Position numbers and translations under genes: made by a program
Assembly (NCBI GenBank): GCA_903772945.1
Contig: CAICTM010000894.1
Span: 1 to 43,533, forward strand
Length of the DNA: 43,533 nt
DNA from: Seminavis robusta
Taxonomy: Eukaryota > Bacillariophyta > Bacillariophyceae > Naviculales > Naviculaceae
Reading direction: 5' to 3'
Shown: positions 21,302 to 29,520 of the stretch, one piece after another
How the letters are laid out: the number at the start of each line of letters is the position of its first letter
How positions within the stretch are numbered: position 1 is the first letter of the stretch
Notes under the pieces: generated by a model
Seen by the model: the letters and a program-made list of their open reading frames with translations, nothing else
What the model was told of the DNA's origin: nothing
Databases searched by the model: none

Positions 21302-21887
21302 CGTGTGTGGATTGTATTTGGTGCTTCTCGCGTTGGATGGTTTTCGAAAAACTGAGTCTGCGCGGATGGTTGTAGCCAGGAATCAATCGAGAATCACTGA
21401 ACGCACCACCAGTTCGATACGGTATAGTAGATCGATGGCTCGTTCGTCTTCTTGCGATGCAAATTTCCCACTGTGGGGAATGGTCCTGAAGCTGCTGCTT
21501 TTGGCAAGAAACGTGCTCGAAAACTAACTGTGATGTTTTAATGAAACCTACACCGATGACGAGAATTGGTACCATTCGTATTGGCAACCTACGATTTTGT
21601 GGCAACCAAACCAAGGTGATCTCATGATGGGAGCATGGCTGATGAGCTGATGAGCTGCTTCGCTTCGCTGCTTCTGACGCGAAGAAGAAAATGATTTTGG
21701 CATCTTCCGCAATGATGTCAGTCTCCTCCTGTTTGTGCTGCTTCAGGATGGGAAAAGGTTGGTGGTTCCTGAACCAGCTTCAGTCACTAAGGAGTCCTCA
21801 ATGGGAACGAGCTTCCCTAACGTTTTAGGAAGAAAGACGTTATTAGAAACTCGAAGAATCGGTACTTCCTAGAGTTCCTACACCCAA
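21302..21887. other. Region upstream of the multicopper oxidase, no supported gene
   Basis: This is the likely promoter and 5' leader of the oxidase. The ORFs at 21177-21527 and 21210-21614 overlap its start and look like shadows. No distinct motif was recognised. The stretch ends at the transposon target duplication. Confidence 0.5.
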
Positions 21888-21895
21888 GCTAAGAG
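21888..21895. repeat. Left target-site duplication of the Merlin-like element
   Basis: GCTAAGAG lies directly outside the left terminal repeat. It matches GCTAGGAG at 25618-25625 in 7 of 8 positions. An 8-9-bp duplication is the known habit of Merlin/IS1016-type elements. Confidence 0.65.
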
Positions 21896-21954
21896 GGACT
21901 TCTCCTTGTAGTGTCCCCCGTACCATTTTCTGGATCGGTCTTTCAGAATTCTGG
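21896..21954 (+). repeat. Left terminal inverted repeat
   Basis: It starts GGACTTCTCCTTGTAGTGTC. From TAGTGTCCCC inward it matches the right end almost exactly, including the 18-bp identical core ACCATTTTCTGGATCGGT, with one extra C. The match fades after about 55 bp. Confidence 0.85.
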
Positions 21955-22363
21955 AACATTGATTATACTCAGCACCTTACATCGAATAAAGAATTACATA
22001 CAACAGCGACTAAAGTAATTAGGAGAGTGACCACGGTACTTAGTAGCCGGATTTGGTTGTTTCTTTGGTCGTTCCCCAGAATTCGTGGTCCCTTATACAA
22101 ACCTGCGATTTCACTCAGATTGTAAAATGTATGGTCGTACGGGGTAACAAATTGCTAGTATTTATTAGGGTATCCAAATAAGAATCGTCCACCGTGTCAC
22201 AAACAGTAGGGCTCGTGCCGGCACGTGCCATCGCCAAACAGAAAGGTGTAAAAAAAAACACTGTAGATCACAGAGTACTCGCTGATTAGCCTAACAGAAC
22301 CCGGCAAAAAAGGGTGACTTGACCCAGAGTATCTCATTTTTCCCCGGAAAATGCTCACTATAA

Positions 22364-23491
22364 TCAACCATAGTAGACACCGGCGAGAGCGATCATCAGT
22401 TGCCGCCAGAGGTCACTATCATTGTCACGTCGCCAAATGAATTCAAATAAGCAACCTTGAAGTTGCTTCTTGTTGCGCTTCCTTTCATGAACCAGTCGCT
22501 TCATGGCGAACCAGGTGCCTTCTATAGTGTTCGTGTGCACACCAGTTACTGGGTTCTTGAAGCCAGCCTCATGATTGACTCGCTGATGCTCATAAATAGG
22601 CATTGTGTAGCCATAACCAGCATCAATTTCGACATCTTCAATACCATTATAAGCCCCCCAACAGTCACTTCGAATGATAGAACCAGGGGCAATAAACTTT
22701 ATAATTAAAGGAATTAGAGTGCCAGTGTCCCTTTTGTCCACCACTACAGCAAAGTACTTTCTGGCCTCCGTGTTCTCCACTCCACCGAACACCCAAGAAC
22801 CCTCCACTCTATGACCACGGTTGTACTTGCCTGCAAAGCATTAGTTAAATAGCCCACTTGTGGTCACCGGAATGTCTATCGTACTTACGTTTCCCGAACT
22901 TAGATTCGTCTATTTCAACCACAATGCCTTCGCCACCGATTTGACCACTGTCATGTGTGACAATAGCCCCTACCAGTTCGCGAATGAACTTGAGCCAAAA
23001 GGTTGTTTAGGACTTAGACCACCCAAGGAAAACAGCTATCTGCTGATGCGAAGAACCACTAATCCAATAGTAAAGAAACTTAAGCCGTGCCTCCTTCCGC
23101 CACGTACTTCATCGAAAAAGGTTCCATTATATACCGACTGACGCCATTCGCTCCCATGGGCACTTTCGCATTCTCTTCTTCTGCAACGAAGAACTGGAGT
23201 ACCGTTTGGACCTTTAAACTGCACTTTGCTTAGCTTAATACTGCACCTGGGACAATCGGTTGGAGGTTTGACTGCTCCCTGACTTACAAGATACTCAAAT
23301 GTCGCCTGTTCACTCGCAAAAGCTGCTTCCAAATCTTTTAGCGGTGGAATGCCAGTTTGCTTATTAAGATTACGGTAGCTCAATTGAGCGAGTGACCCAT
23401 TGGCGACACTCTCCGTAGCAGGAAAAACAGTGGGTTGGCGATCGCCATCGCCATTGGTGGTGGAAGTGTCATCGGAGACAATGGAGGCCAT
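22364..23491 (-). pseudogene. Merlin/IS1595-family DDE transposase, intron-containing, probably broken
   Basis: The start ATG is at 23491. The N-terminal third has a zinc-binding pattern (CPRC ... LRCRRREC, then YNGTFFDE) as in IS1595-type transposases. Frame 1 runs to a TAG at 23038-23036. The following helix-turn-helix-like segment (QIAVFLGWSKS) is found in another frame. That frame has a TAA at 23009-23007, then continues TTFWLKFIREL and on to the first catalytic Asp in VEIDESKFGKR. A clean 58-nt intron (22888-22831, GTAAGT...TTGCAG) leads to the last exon, 22830-22364. There the second Asp (SDCWGAYNG) and the Glu (GVHTNTIEGTW) complete the DDE triad. A frameshift plus a stop explains the middle best. 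An intron of 71 nt (GTGGTT...CTCAAG) is possible but would delete the HTH region. Confidence 0.82.
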
Positions 23492-23825
23492 GATTTGGCG
23501 ACAGTTGTTTCACTGGCAAAAAAGTGAGAAGGAACCGGATTGGAGGCAATGGATTCCCCGCCCACATTTTGAATTTCACAGGACAGCTATTATATTTGAA
23601 CATGCCAATCTGATCTAAGAAAGCAAACATGGGTGTCTGGGAGGGCGACAATGGGATGCCGAGACGGCCAAGATGCACCGCGCGAGTGGCACTGAGGGCG
23701 ATTGGGACAACTGTAATGCATGTAGATCAATCCGGCAGACTAGATTTAAAATTTAAAACTCCCACCATTTCCTCCACCGTACCCCTCTCTTTTTACTTTA
23801 CCATCAGCTCACATTTTTGAGAAAG

Positions 23826-25185
23826 ATGCCCCAGTACACTGTGGAAACTGTTGAAAGCGAGGAGGAAAATGTTGCCTCCTCCTCCCAACTCAATGAATCA
23901 GCCTTTCTACCCAACTACACACCAACCCAAGGTGGGACTGTAGATGATGCCGAAGCTCCGGATCCTCTTCTTCTTCCAACACAGTTGCCCAGCAGTGATG
24001 ACTCTGATGATGATGAGGACGAGGATGATTTCGACAACCAAGTGAATGACGTACGTAAGAAAAAAGCTGCAAAAAGAGCCAAGGATTGTGCCCATAGGGC
24101 TGGCCACTACGCCGATTATCTTAAAACCGGTGGTGGTGTGGCTGAGAAGCCAGTAGAACGTACCACTACTACTACTGATTATTGGAACAATGACACTTCG
24201 CACTCTAATAGTGAAGCAAAAAAGTTTCCTGCGGTGGTTGACTCGTCTAATGTCACCACAACAAAGAAAGCTCCCCCCTAATAGAGGCTTGTCGCTTAAA
24301 TCTACAGTTGAGACTCTTGGTTTGGAAGTCCGCAATGATGGGCAGTTGGGGCGCAATCATTTAACACGTAAAATGAAGGTTCTAACAAAGGTGGTTCGAG
24401 AGGGTCACTCGGAAGTAGCTGATAATCAGGATCAGCTTCTTCGTCATTTGAATGAACAGGATGAGAAGCACAAAGACGTCATAGTGGCGATCCGTGAATT
24501 AAGTGTCAAAATGGATGACATTAAGACTATTTTGGAGCAGTGCCCCCATAATCGTTGTAATCGCCCCCGTACTAACACCCCTAATCCTTATGCACGTGGA
24601 GGCCGTGGTGGTGGTGGTCGTGGTGGTGGTGGTCATGGCAGTGGTGGTCCAGAAGGTCCTTTTCGTAACCACTATCAACCTTCTAACAGCGGTAACAACT
24701 ACACTCCATCCAACAGCGGTGGTAGCAACCAAAATCAACCCCGTGTCTATGCAGGTGGAAACAGGACCGACAGTTCCCCCCATGTCACTGTCCACAACAA
24801 TGTCATAAATAATGGTGGTCGATCCAGGGCTGAGTTTGGTGTTCACGGCGACTCAGTTCCCAGTGGTGTCACCATTGATGTCGCAGATTTGACCGGTCCT
24901 GGATATGGAGTTGCTCCAAGTGGTTCCAGGAAGCATCGAATTTCTGCCTTGACTAAGGCCAAGATCACGGAAAAAGAGCGACAGGCACTTCTCCGGCAAC
25001 AGCAGCTTGAAGTTGCGCGTCTTGAAAAGCTTGAACAAGAACGCAATGAGCAGCTTGAAAGGGAATGGGAACGTCGTAATGGAGGTCCCAGTGGTCCGAC
25101 CATAAATGATCCGATCCCCCCGGTACTCGAACTGGCAGGTTTGGAAACCTCCGTTTCTAAATGGCCACAATTTGTTACCCAGTGA
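23826..25185 (+). CDS. Second gene of the Merlin-like element: acidic, Gly-rich, coiled-coil protein (unknown function)
   Basis: I do not recognise a family. The first part (ATG at 23826, open to 24281) is acidic with a run of Asp/Glu (about 23990-24035) and a basic KKKAAKRAK stretch. It ends at a C6 tract (24274-24279) followed by TAATAG. The next frame is open from 24190 to 25185 and carries on the same kind of sequence. It has a likely coiled coil (VVREGHSEVADNQDQLLRHL), a Gly/Arg-rich stretch (24598-24660) and a Gln/Glu/Arg-rich helix near the C-terminus (24950-25080). Either one extra C shifts the frame, or an intron ends at CTACAG (24300-24306). With a single C removed the two parts join smoothly, so a homopolymer lesion or sequencing error is likely. 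It lies in the element, divergent from the transposase, so it may be a transposition helper. That is inference. Confidence 0.6.
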
Positions 25186-25559
25186 AATCATGCATGCAGA
25201 AATCTCGATGCAAAAGTGTGACTTGTTTATCCCGTTCGTACACAAATGTGTACTGTGGTGTTCGGAAAAAGAACATTATAGTGATGTAGTACAATCTAAA
25301 TAGCCTAAGATCAATTTGGTGTTCCTCTTAGATCTGGATCGACGCCGGAAAAGACCATTTTTGGGCCTAAGTAGAATCCTGATCGACCAAAAAAGTGACC
25401 ATTTATTCTTGCTTCCAGGTTTGTATAAGAGGATCTTCTCTTCTCTATGTAATTTAGCGATCGACCATCTCTAAAATGGTTGTTCTCTAAGTAGACCCAA
25501 TTTCACAGGACTGAACGACTTCCTTACTACTTAATGCATTAGCTATGATATTTAATATA

Positions 25560-25617
25560 TCCGATTTCTGTCAGACCGATCCAGAAAATGGTGCGGGGAC
25601 ACTAAGAGGAGTTACCC
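25560..25617 (-). repeat. Right terminal inverted repeat
   Basis: Read on the minus strand from 25617 it begins GGGTAACTCCTCTTAGTGTC and then matches the left repeat through GGTCT. The two ends have the same spacing from the GG terminus to TAGTG. Confidence 0.85.
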
Positions 25618-25625
25618 GCTAGGAG
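25618..25625. repeat. Right target-site duplication
   Basis: GCTAGGAG directly follows the right terminal repeat and pairs with GCTAAGAG at 21888-21895, with one mismatch. Confidence 0.65.
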
Positions 25626-25727
25626 TATGCATATGTTTAGGTATTGACGAACGATTAACCCAGCATGCGCTGGTTGACACTCAGCGGTGAGTCACTGGTA
25701 TAAACCAGCTCGTACGTCAGTCTTAGA

Positions 25728-25784
25728 CTTACGGATACTCGGAAGGTAATCAGTCAAAGGCTTACGGATACTAGGAAGGTAATC
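25728..25784 (+). repeat. Tandem 24-bp repeat, two copies
   Basis: Copies at 25728-25751 and 25761-25784 begin CTTACGGATACT and differ at one base; the period is 33 bp. They lie in the ~200 bp non-coding gap between the transposon and the HMG-box fossil. Confidence 0.8.
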
Positions 25785-25826
25785 GGTGCATCAGCTTAGC
25801 GATTGGTGTCATAAAACAAGACGACC

Positions 25827-26003
25827 ATGGGAAAGGAGACTTGTGCATGTAAGAAGAAACTGAGGGGATATATGCTGTTTGTAAAAGAGCATTTTGATTA
25901 GGTTAAAGAAGAGAACCCTGATCTATCGTTTGGAGAGCTTGGAAGGCTCTTGGGAGAGATGTGGAGGGATTTATCAGATGAGGAGAAGGACGAGTACGAT
26001 TGA
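25827..26003 (+). pseudogene. HMG-box protein fossil with one in-frame stop
   Basis: From the ATG at 25827 the frame reads a complete small HMG box of 58 codons, interrupted only by a TAG at codon 25. Before the stop: KKKLRGYMLFVKEHF. After it: [20 protein letters not shown], then [13 protein letters not shown] and a TGA at 26001-26003. The conserved YMLFV, NPD, LG-x-x-W and EEK-x-x-Y positions of the HMG fold are all kept, so the lesion is probably recent; alternatively the stop is read through. HMG boxes bind DNA and bend chromatin. Single-domain HMG proteins are found in eukaryotes and in large DNA viruses of algae. The neighbours (zinc-motif ORF, CRESS Rep relic) make a viral origin possible. 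Confidence 0.75.
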
Positions 26004-26006
26004 AGT

Positions 26007-26318
26007 CTAATCGATAGGGATAATCTGGTTAGCACCATCCTTCTCAAGGTATTCAACTATAGTATACCCATAGTTAGGAACAAAGGATCTGCCACCGACA
26101 ACAATCCCTGCGTTATACTGATCATCGTTATCGCATTGAGTCTCATGATGTCCAGAGCCCTCAGGATGGTCGTGCATTTTACCGCAATAAGGGCATTTGA
26201 TCTTGGTATCTCCCTGTCGTCTCAACACAATTGGGATGCCATAATACTCTTGTAGATAACTATGCATATCTTCCAAACACATAGGAACCCCATCAGCTAT
26301 AGTATAATCGTTCATCAT
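26007..26318 (-). CDS. Small zinc-motif protein, virus-like
   Basis: 103 aa from the ATG at 26318 (a second ATG follows at 26315). The core is a metal-binding pattern, CPYCGKMHDH, then about six residues to SGHHETQC: two Cys, two His, more His and a last Cys, so one or more zinc ions may be held. The C-terminal half, ending VEYLEKDG, is a mixed beta/alpha sequence. A CxxCGKxHxH...H...C module of this type is familiar to me from proteins of large algal and protist viruses, but I cannot name a family with certainty. Its stop lies 3 bp from the end of the HMG fossil on the other strand, an unusually tight spacing for this window. The function is unknown. Confidence 0.5.
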   Translation of the reverse strand: MMNDYTIADGVPMCLEDMHSYLQEYYGIPIVLRRQGDTKIKCPYCGKMHDHPEGSGHHETQCDNDDQYNAGIVVGGRSFVPNYGYTIVEYLEKDGANQIIPID

Positions 26319-26347
26319 GGTCTCACTTATTTCAATGTATAAGTCCA

Positions 26348-26716
26348 ATGTTTCTCATAACTAGCTCATGTGCCACTCTATCAGATTATGGGACAATGGT
26401 GGAGTTTACGCGACAGGGATTTGTAACCGAAGCCTTCGTTGCGTACCACCATAGGCATGGCTACTTGCAGTTATGCTGCCTTATCCAAGAAGATGAGGAA
26501 GTCAATGTACGGTCATGGTTTCCAAGCTACACCATCCAAGAATTCGACGATGACAACATAGAACTTGGCCAGCCGGTAACGATCCAAGGCTGTATGTTAA
26601 TTAGCATGTCAAGCTGTGATCTAATCCAAATCAAGAATCTCAAGAATACAAGGCTTCGCCTATGTGAACGCCTGGATCTATCAGTCCCTGCTGCATCAAC
26701 AATCATCGAGTCTTAA
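26348..26716 (+). CDS. Hypothetical protein in the virus-like island
   Basis: This 122-codon ORF is divergent from the zinc-motif gene across about 30 bp; a second possible start is the ATG near 26393 (MVEFTRQ). The predicted protein is a balanced mixture with alternating hydrophobics (YLQLCCLIQ, then QPVTIQGCMLISMSS), consistent with a small beta-rich fold. No motif is recognised. It is kept mainly because it is the longest open frame in a compact cluster. It could be a chance ORF. Confidence 0.3.
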   Translation: MFLITSSCATLSDYGTMVEFTRQGFVTEAFVAYHHRHGYLQLCCLIQEDEEVNVRSWFPSYTIQEFDDDNIELGQPVTIQGCMLISMSSCDLIQIKNLKNTRLRLCERLDLSVPAASTIIES

Positions 26717-26908
26717 TCAACGTTCCATCCATTTGTTATATTGAAAATCTTCTTTAATGCAGAAACTCGTAATGCTATGGTTTTCTTTCGAGTCTTTGTC
26801 CTTGGATTTCTTGTCTCTCGAGTCTTTGGATTTCTTGTCTTTGATTGGTGCGGCCGGGTGTTGTCCTAAGGTGTTGATTTTTTGCCCTTCCATCGAGGAA
26901 GACGCCAT
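26717..26908 (-). CDS. Small Lys/Asp/Ser-rich ORF, doubtful
   Basis: 63 aa from the ATG at 26908. The middle is a charged repeat of KDKKSKD-type units (about 26790-26840), like basic tails of small DNA-binding proteins. It lies downstream of the Rep relic on the same strand and could be a remnant of a viral gene or only a repetitive tract. The opposite strand has a frame of 139 codons over the same bases with a hydrophobic glycine-rich part. I cannot decide between them. Confidence 0.22.
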   Translation of the reverse strand: MASSSMEGQKINTLGQHPAAPIKDKKSKDSRDKKSKDKDSKENHSITSFCIKEDFQYNKWMER

Positions 26909-26962
26909 TGTCGACGTATCTGTGTACCGTGTCGGTCTTCGAATCAATTGCAGTAACTACTT

Positions 26963-27299
26963 TCATCGCTCCTCTGAAAATATTGGGAAAGCCTTGGAGC
27001 GGGACCACATGGGTATGAAGATAGCAATAGGGATGACTGTTACTGGAGCTGCTGCAGAGATGGCGGTTGGTTTTGCTTTAGGTTTTCTTGCAGGACAACA
27101 ATCTGCGCGACCAATAATGGTTAGCACCTGTGAAAGTCTCTTGCGGGAAACGAAACTCACAGTTCCTCGCAGCTGAGGTTTGAAGATTAGAATTCTTATG
27201 TCTTCTATCATGGTGGGCAAAAAGACGGTCTACATCTGCAGGTGTGTGTCTTTCGAACACAAAATTCCAATGCTTTACTCGTGGGCCTAGTCCTGGCAT
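26963..27299 (-). pseudogene. Relic of a CRESS-DNA-virus-like replication initiator (Rep)
   Basis: Two overlapping frames together resemble the N-terminal HUH endonuclease domain of circular ssDNA virus Reps. The first frame, from the ATG at 27299, carries VKHWNFVFERHTPADVDRLF, in the place and form of Rep motif I. After a frame change near 27190-27215 the second frame carries ILIF, then PQLRGTVSF in the place of motif II (usually HLQG). SRKRLSQVLTIIGRAD and PARKP follow, as is usual between motifs II and III. About nine residues seem deleted before motif II, and the His of motif II is Gln, so the protein is inactive. Motif III and the helicase part are not seen. Diatoms are hosts of CRESS viruses (bacilladnaviruses), which makes an endogenous copy plausible. 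Confidence 0.62.
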
Positions 27300-28057
27300 C
27301 TTAAAGGGGGAAAAAATGAATGAAGTACTACATGCAATCTATCGAATGCAGCAAAAAGTGAGAGCTCTAAAATACGAATTGGTATGAAGTTGATCAATTG
27401 AATGGATTTGATGCCGACTAGATGGTATGAAGTTGATAAAAAGTAATATGCTAGAGTTCAAGTTTGGGCGGGGCTGCAGGTTGGTAGACTCAATCGCCGC
27501 TTGGCTGCAGTTGGGAGGGTTTGAGTTGGGAGGGTTTGAGTTTGGAAGGCTCCCTGGTCCTTGGAGAGATAGAGGCTCAGTCGCCGCTAGGCTGGATATA
27601 AAGGGGGACCGGGGGACCACAGTGAATCGACGCTTTGAGTGTCGTTCTTTAACTCTTCAGCTTGATTACACTTAATACCGGTCCCCCGGTCCCCCAAAAT
27701 AGTCATTTACTATAGAAAAAATAGTAGGGGGACCAGGGGACCTGAAGGGGGTAATAATAGTTTCGCCATATTCATAACCTTAATTTTTTGTGTTAAGGTT
27801 ATGATGGCTTCACGCGCTTTGCTTACCCCCTTACCCCCTCGGGTCCTCCCTGGTCTTCTTATTTTTTACAAAGACGAGGTTTGGATGCATCTAGAGAGAG
27901 TGTGTAAGAGACCACAACCATGACTTGAGATACACAAGCTTAGTTTTATTCAACAAGATTGATGCTGCACCACGCAAGGCTTCGCGAAGATGTATTGATT
28001 CGACCTTTTAATTAATCCCTTGGATGACATAATCTTCTTCAAAATCCCACACCTGCT
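27300..28057. repeat. Non-coding stretch with nested C/G-rich inverted repeats
   Basis: No gene is supported. Two copies of a 15-bp unit, TTGGGAGGGTTTGAG, are in tandem at 27511-27540. A perfect 16-bp inverted repeat (GGGGGACCGGGGGACC at 27603-27618 and its complement at 27680-27695) is followed by a second one. In the second, the left arm at 27731-27754 (GACCAGGGG ... GGGGGTAA) pairs imperfectly with 27831-27855. Between those arms sits a hairpin with a perfect 11-bp stem, CATAACCTTAA (27773-27783) with TTAAGGTTATG (27793-27803) and a 9-nt loop. The stretch ends at the 3' side of the Crinkler-like gene. Confidence 0.75.
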
Positions 28058-29358
28058 TCACACGAAGTATGAGCGGCAGCTTTCTGATGCTTTCGCCCAA
28101 GCAGGAACTTCTAATGTTTCACCATAACAATATTCCAAGGCACTGGCAAACTTTCTAAGCTTTGTTTCCCGAGCGATTGCACCGTCTTTGGCAGTTTCTT
28201 TGATCCCGAACTCTGCCATTTCAATTTCATTTTCCACACCAGTGTCTTCATGGATGGTAGCCGATTTTTCAGGGGGCACATTAGCTCCCTTTCTCATCGT
28301 ACATTTCTCCATTAGGGTCTTGAAATCAGCAATGCATTTTTTCCCGTCTGTGTAGGGCTGCACCATGATCCTGTTGTAGTCTGAAAAATGCAGCAATCGC
28401 CACTTTGTTGCACAGTCGGTGCCCAACACAACAACACCTTGACCGTTCTCAGAGACTTCAGAGAGAGAGACCAATCGCAGGAGCAGCGGCCCTGGCTTAA
28501 GGTCTGATTTTGCCCGTTTGAGCTCCACAAGTGCATCTGTATAGGAAAGCATTAGATCCTTGGCCGAAGTCTCTGCAAAGCTCATCGATGTCTGGGGACC
28601 AACAGCAAGATCAGAAAATCCATTCGACTTCCGCTTCCCTGCCTTCAGTCTAAGCAACTGACTGCGCACATCATACAAGGCATACTTCTGGCCATTCACA
28701 AACAGCGGCAGTATCTCTTCCTCTAGGATTTGCTTGCAGCCTGGTTGTCCCTCTGTCTCATGCTCATTCTCCCCCCAAGGATACGTTCGCACCTTCCCTT
28801 CCCCAGGATTTGTGTTTGGAGAGAGGACAGTAATTTTCACCTTCAGATCTTCAAGCAATGATGATGCAAAACGCGATGTTGCTTCTGACATGGGCACGTC
28901 AACAGTTGCCATGTCATCCAATTTCCTCTCAATTCGGGCAAGAGCATCAGTGTGGTCTGCGGAGAAGGGCGGTAATCAAAGAGCGACAGACAAATTGTTA
29001 GCCAAGGATGATTTGAATAAATTCAACAACAAACCAAGGAACCAAATCTAGAATTCTTCTTACCATCTGCTTGCTTCGGACCGGGTGCCACCACAATCAA
29101 AGGCTGCGGCCCCGAAGAATTGGAGGGTACGGGATCCCATACATTCAAAGCCGAGTCCTGAGAGGGTGTGGTTCCTGACTTGTAGACAACAAGCTTAGCA
29201 GCAGAACAGTGCGTGAGTTCCTCCGCCATTTTGGCCTTAACAGCCTCTGCCAAGGCAGCAATATTCTTGGGGATCGGATCGATTTCCACAGGTTGCGCCT
29301 CTGGTTCATCCTTTCCGTTGTACCGGTAGTAGAGCCGAATCCAAACAGATGAAGACAT
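28058..29358 (-). CDS. Crinkler-like protein: ubiquitin-fold header plus PD-(D/E)XK nuclease-like domain, two exons
   Basis: The exons on the minus strand are 29358-29064 and 28956-28058. The 107-nt intron (GTAAGA...CCGCAG) joins cleanly, giving 397 aa. Residues 1-95 look like the ubiquitin-like header of CRN effectors: VWIRLYYRYNG, then IAALAEAVKAKM, AAKLVVYKSG and PLIVVAPG. The body has a restriction-endonuclease-fold pattern. D214 in FSDLAVG and E243-x-K245 in ALVELKRAKSD are followed by an Arg/Leu-rich helix and the core strand VVVLGTDCATKWRLLHF. Published analyses of the CRN class describe this header-nuclease architecture in many eukaryotes, including free-living ones, where a role in genome conflict rather than pathogenesis is proposed. 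No signal peptide is visible, so a nuclear or cytosolic role is expected. Family calls are by eye. Confidence 0.65.
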
Positions 29359-29380
29359 GATGATTGCTGTTGTTCCGCTG

Positions 29381-29520
29381 TTATTTTTGTTGTTGCTGTT
29401 GTTGTTGTCGTTGTCGTTGTCGCTGTCGTTGTCGTTGTCGTTGTTGGTTGCTCGTTGCTTGTTGCTTGTTGTTATTGCGCTGTTGTTGTTGTTGTTTCTG
29501 TTGCTGTTACGTTCGAACGA
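29381..29520. repeat. (GTT)n-type microsatellite in the 5' leader of the Crinkler-like gene
   Basis: Degenerate GTT/GTC triplets, with a (GTTGTC)n core at 29401-29450, lie just upstream of the start codon. On the gene's own strand this is a CAA/GAC-rich leader. Leu-rich ORFs in this tract on the plus strand are artefacts. Confidence 0.8.

Larger units (their letters stand above)
21896..25617. mobile_element. Complete Merlin/IS1595-type DNA transposon carrying two divergent genes
   Basis: The 3,722-bp element is bounded by ~58-bp terminal inverted repeats starting with GG and by an 8-bp target duplication with one mismatch. Inside are a DDE transposase of the IS1595/Merlin type on the minus strand (starting at 23491) and a second gene on the plus strand (starting at 23826). 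They are divergent from a shared 334-bp spacer. Subterminal regions carry further inverted matches, such as CTTATACAAACCTG at 22092-22105 and its complement at 25416-25429, about 190 bp from each end. The TSD mismatch and the transposase lesions suggest an old, probably immobile copy. Between the left TIR and the transposase 3' end (21955-22363), and between the second gene and the right TIR (25186-25559), I see only non-coding subterminal sequence. Confidence 0.85.

Noticed and set aside
24598..24660. RGG-box RNA-binding domain as a firm call for the second transposon gene
   Set aside because: The Gly/Arg-rich stretch is short and encoded by a GGT repeat, so it is described but not named as a domain.
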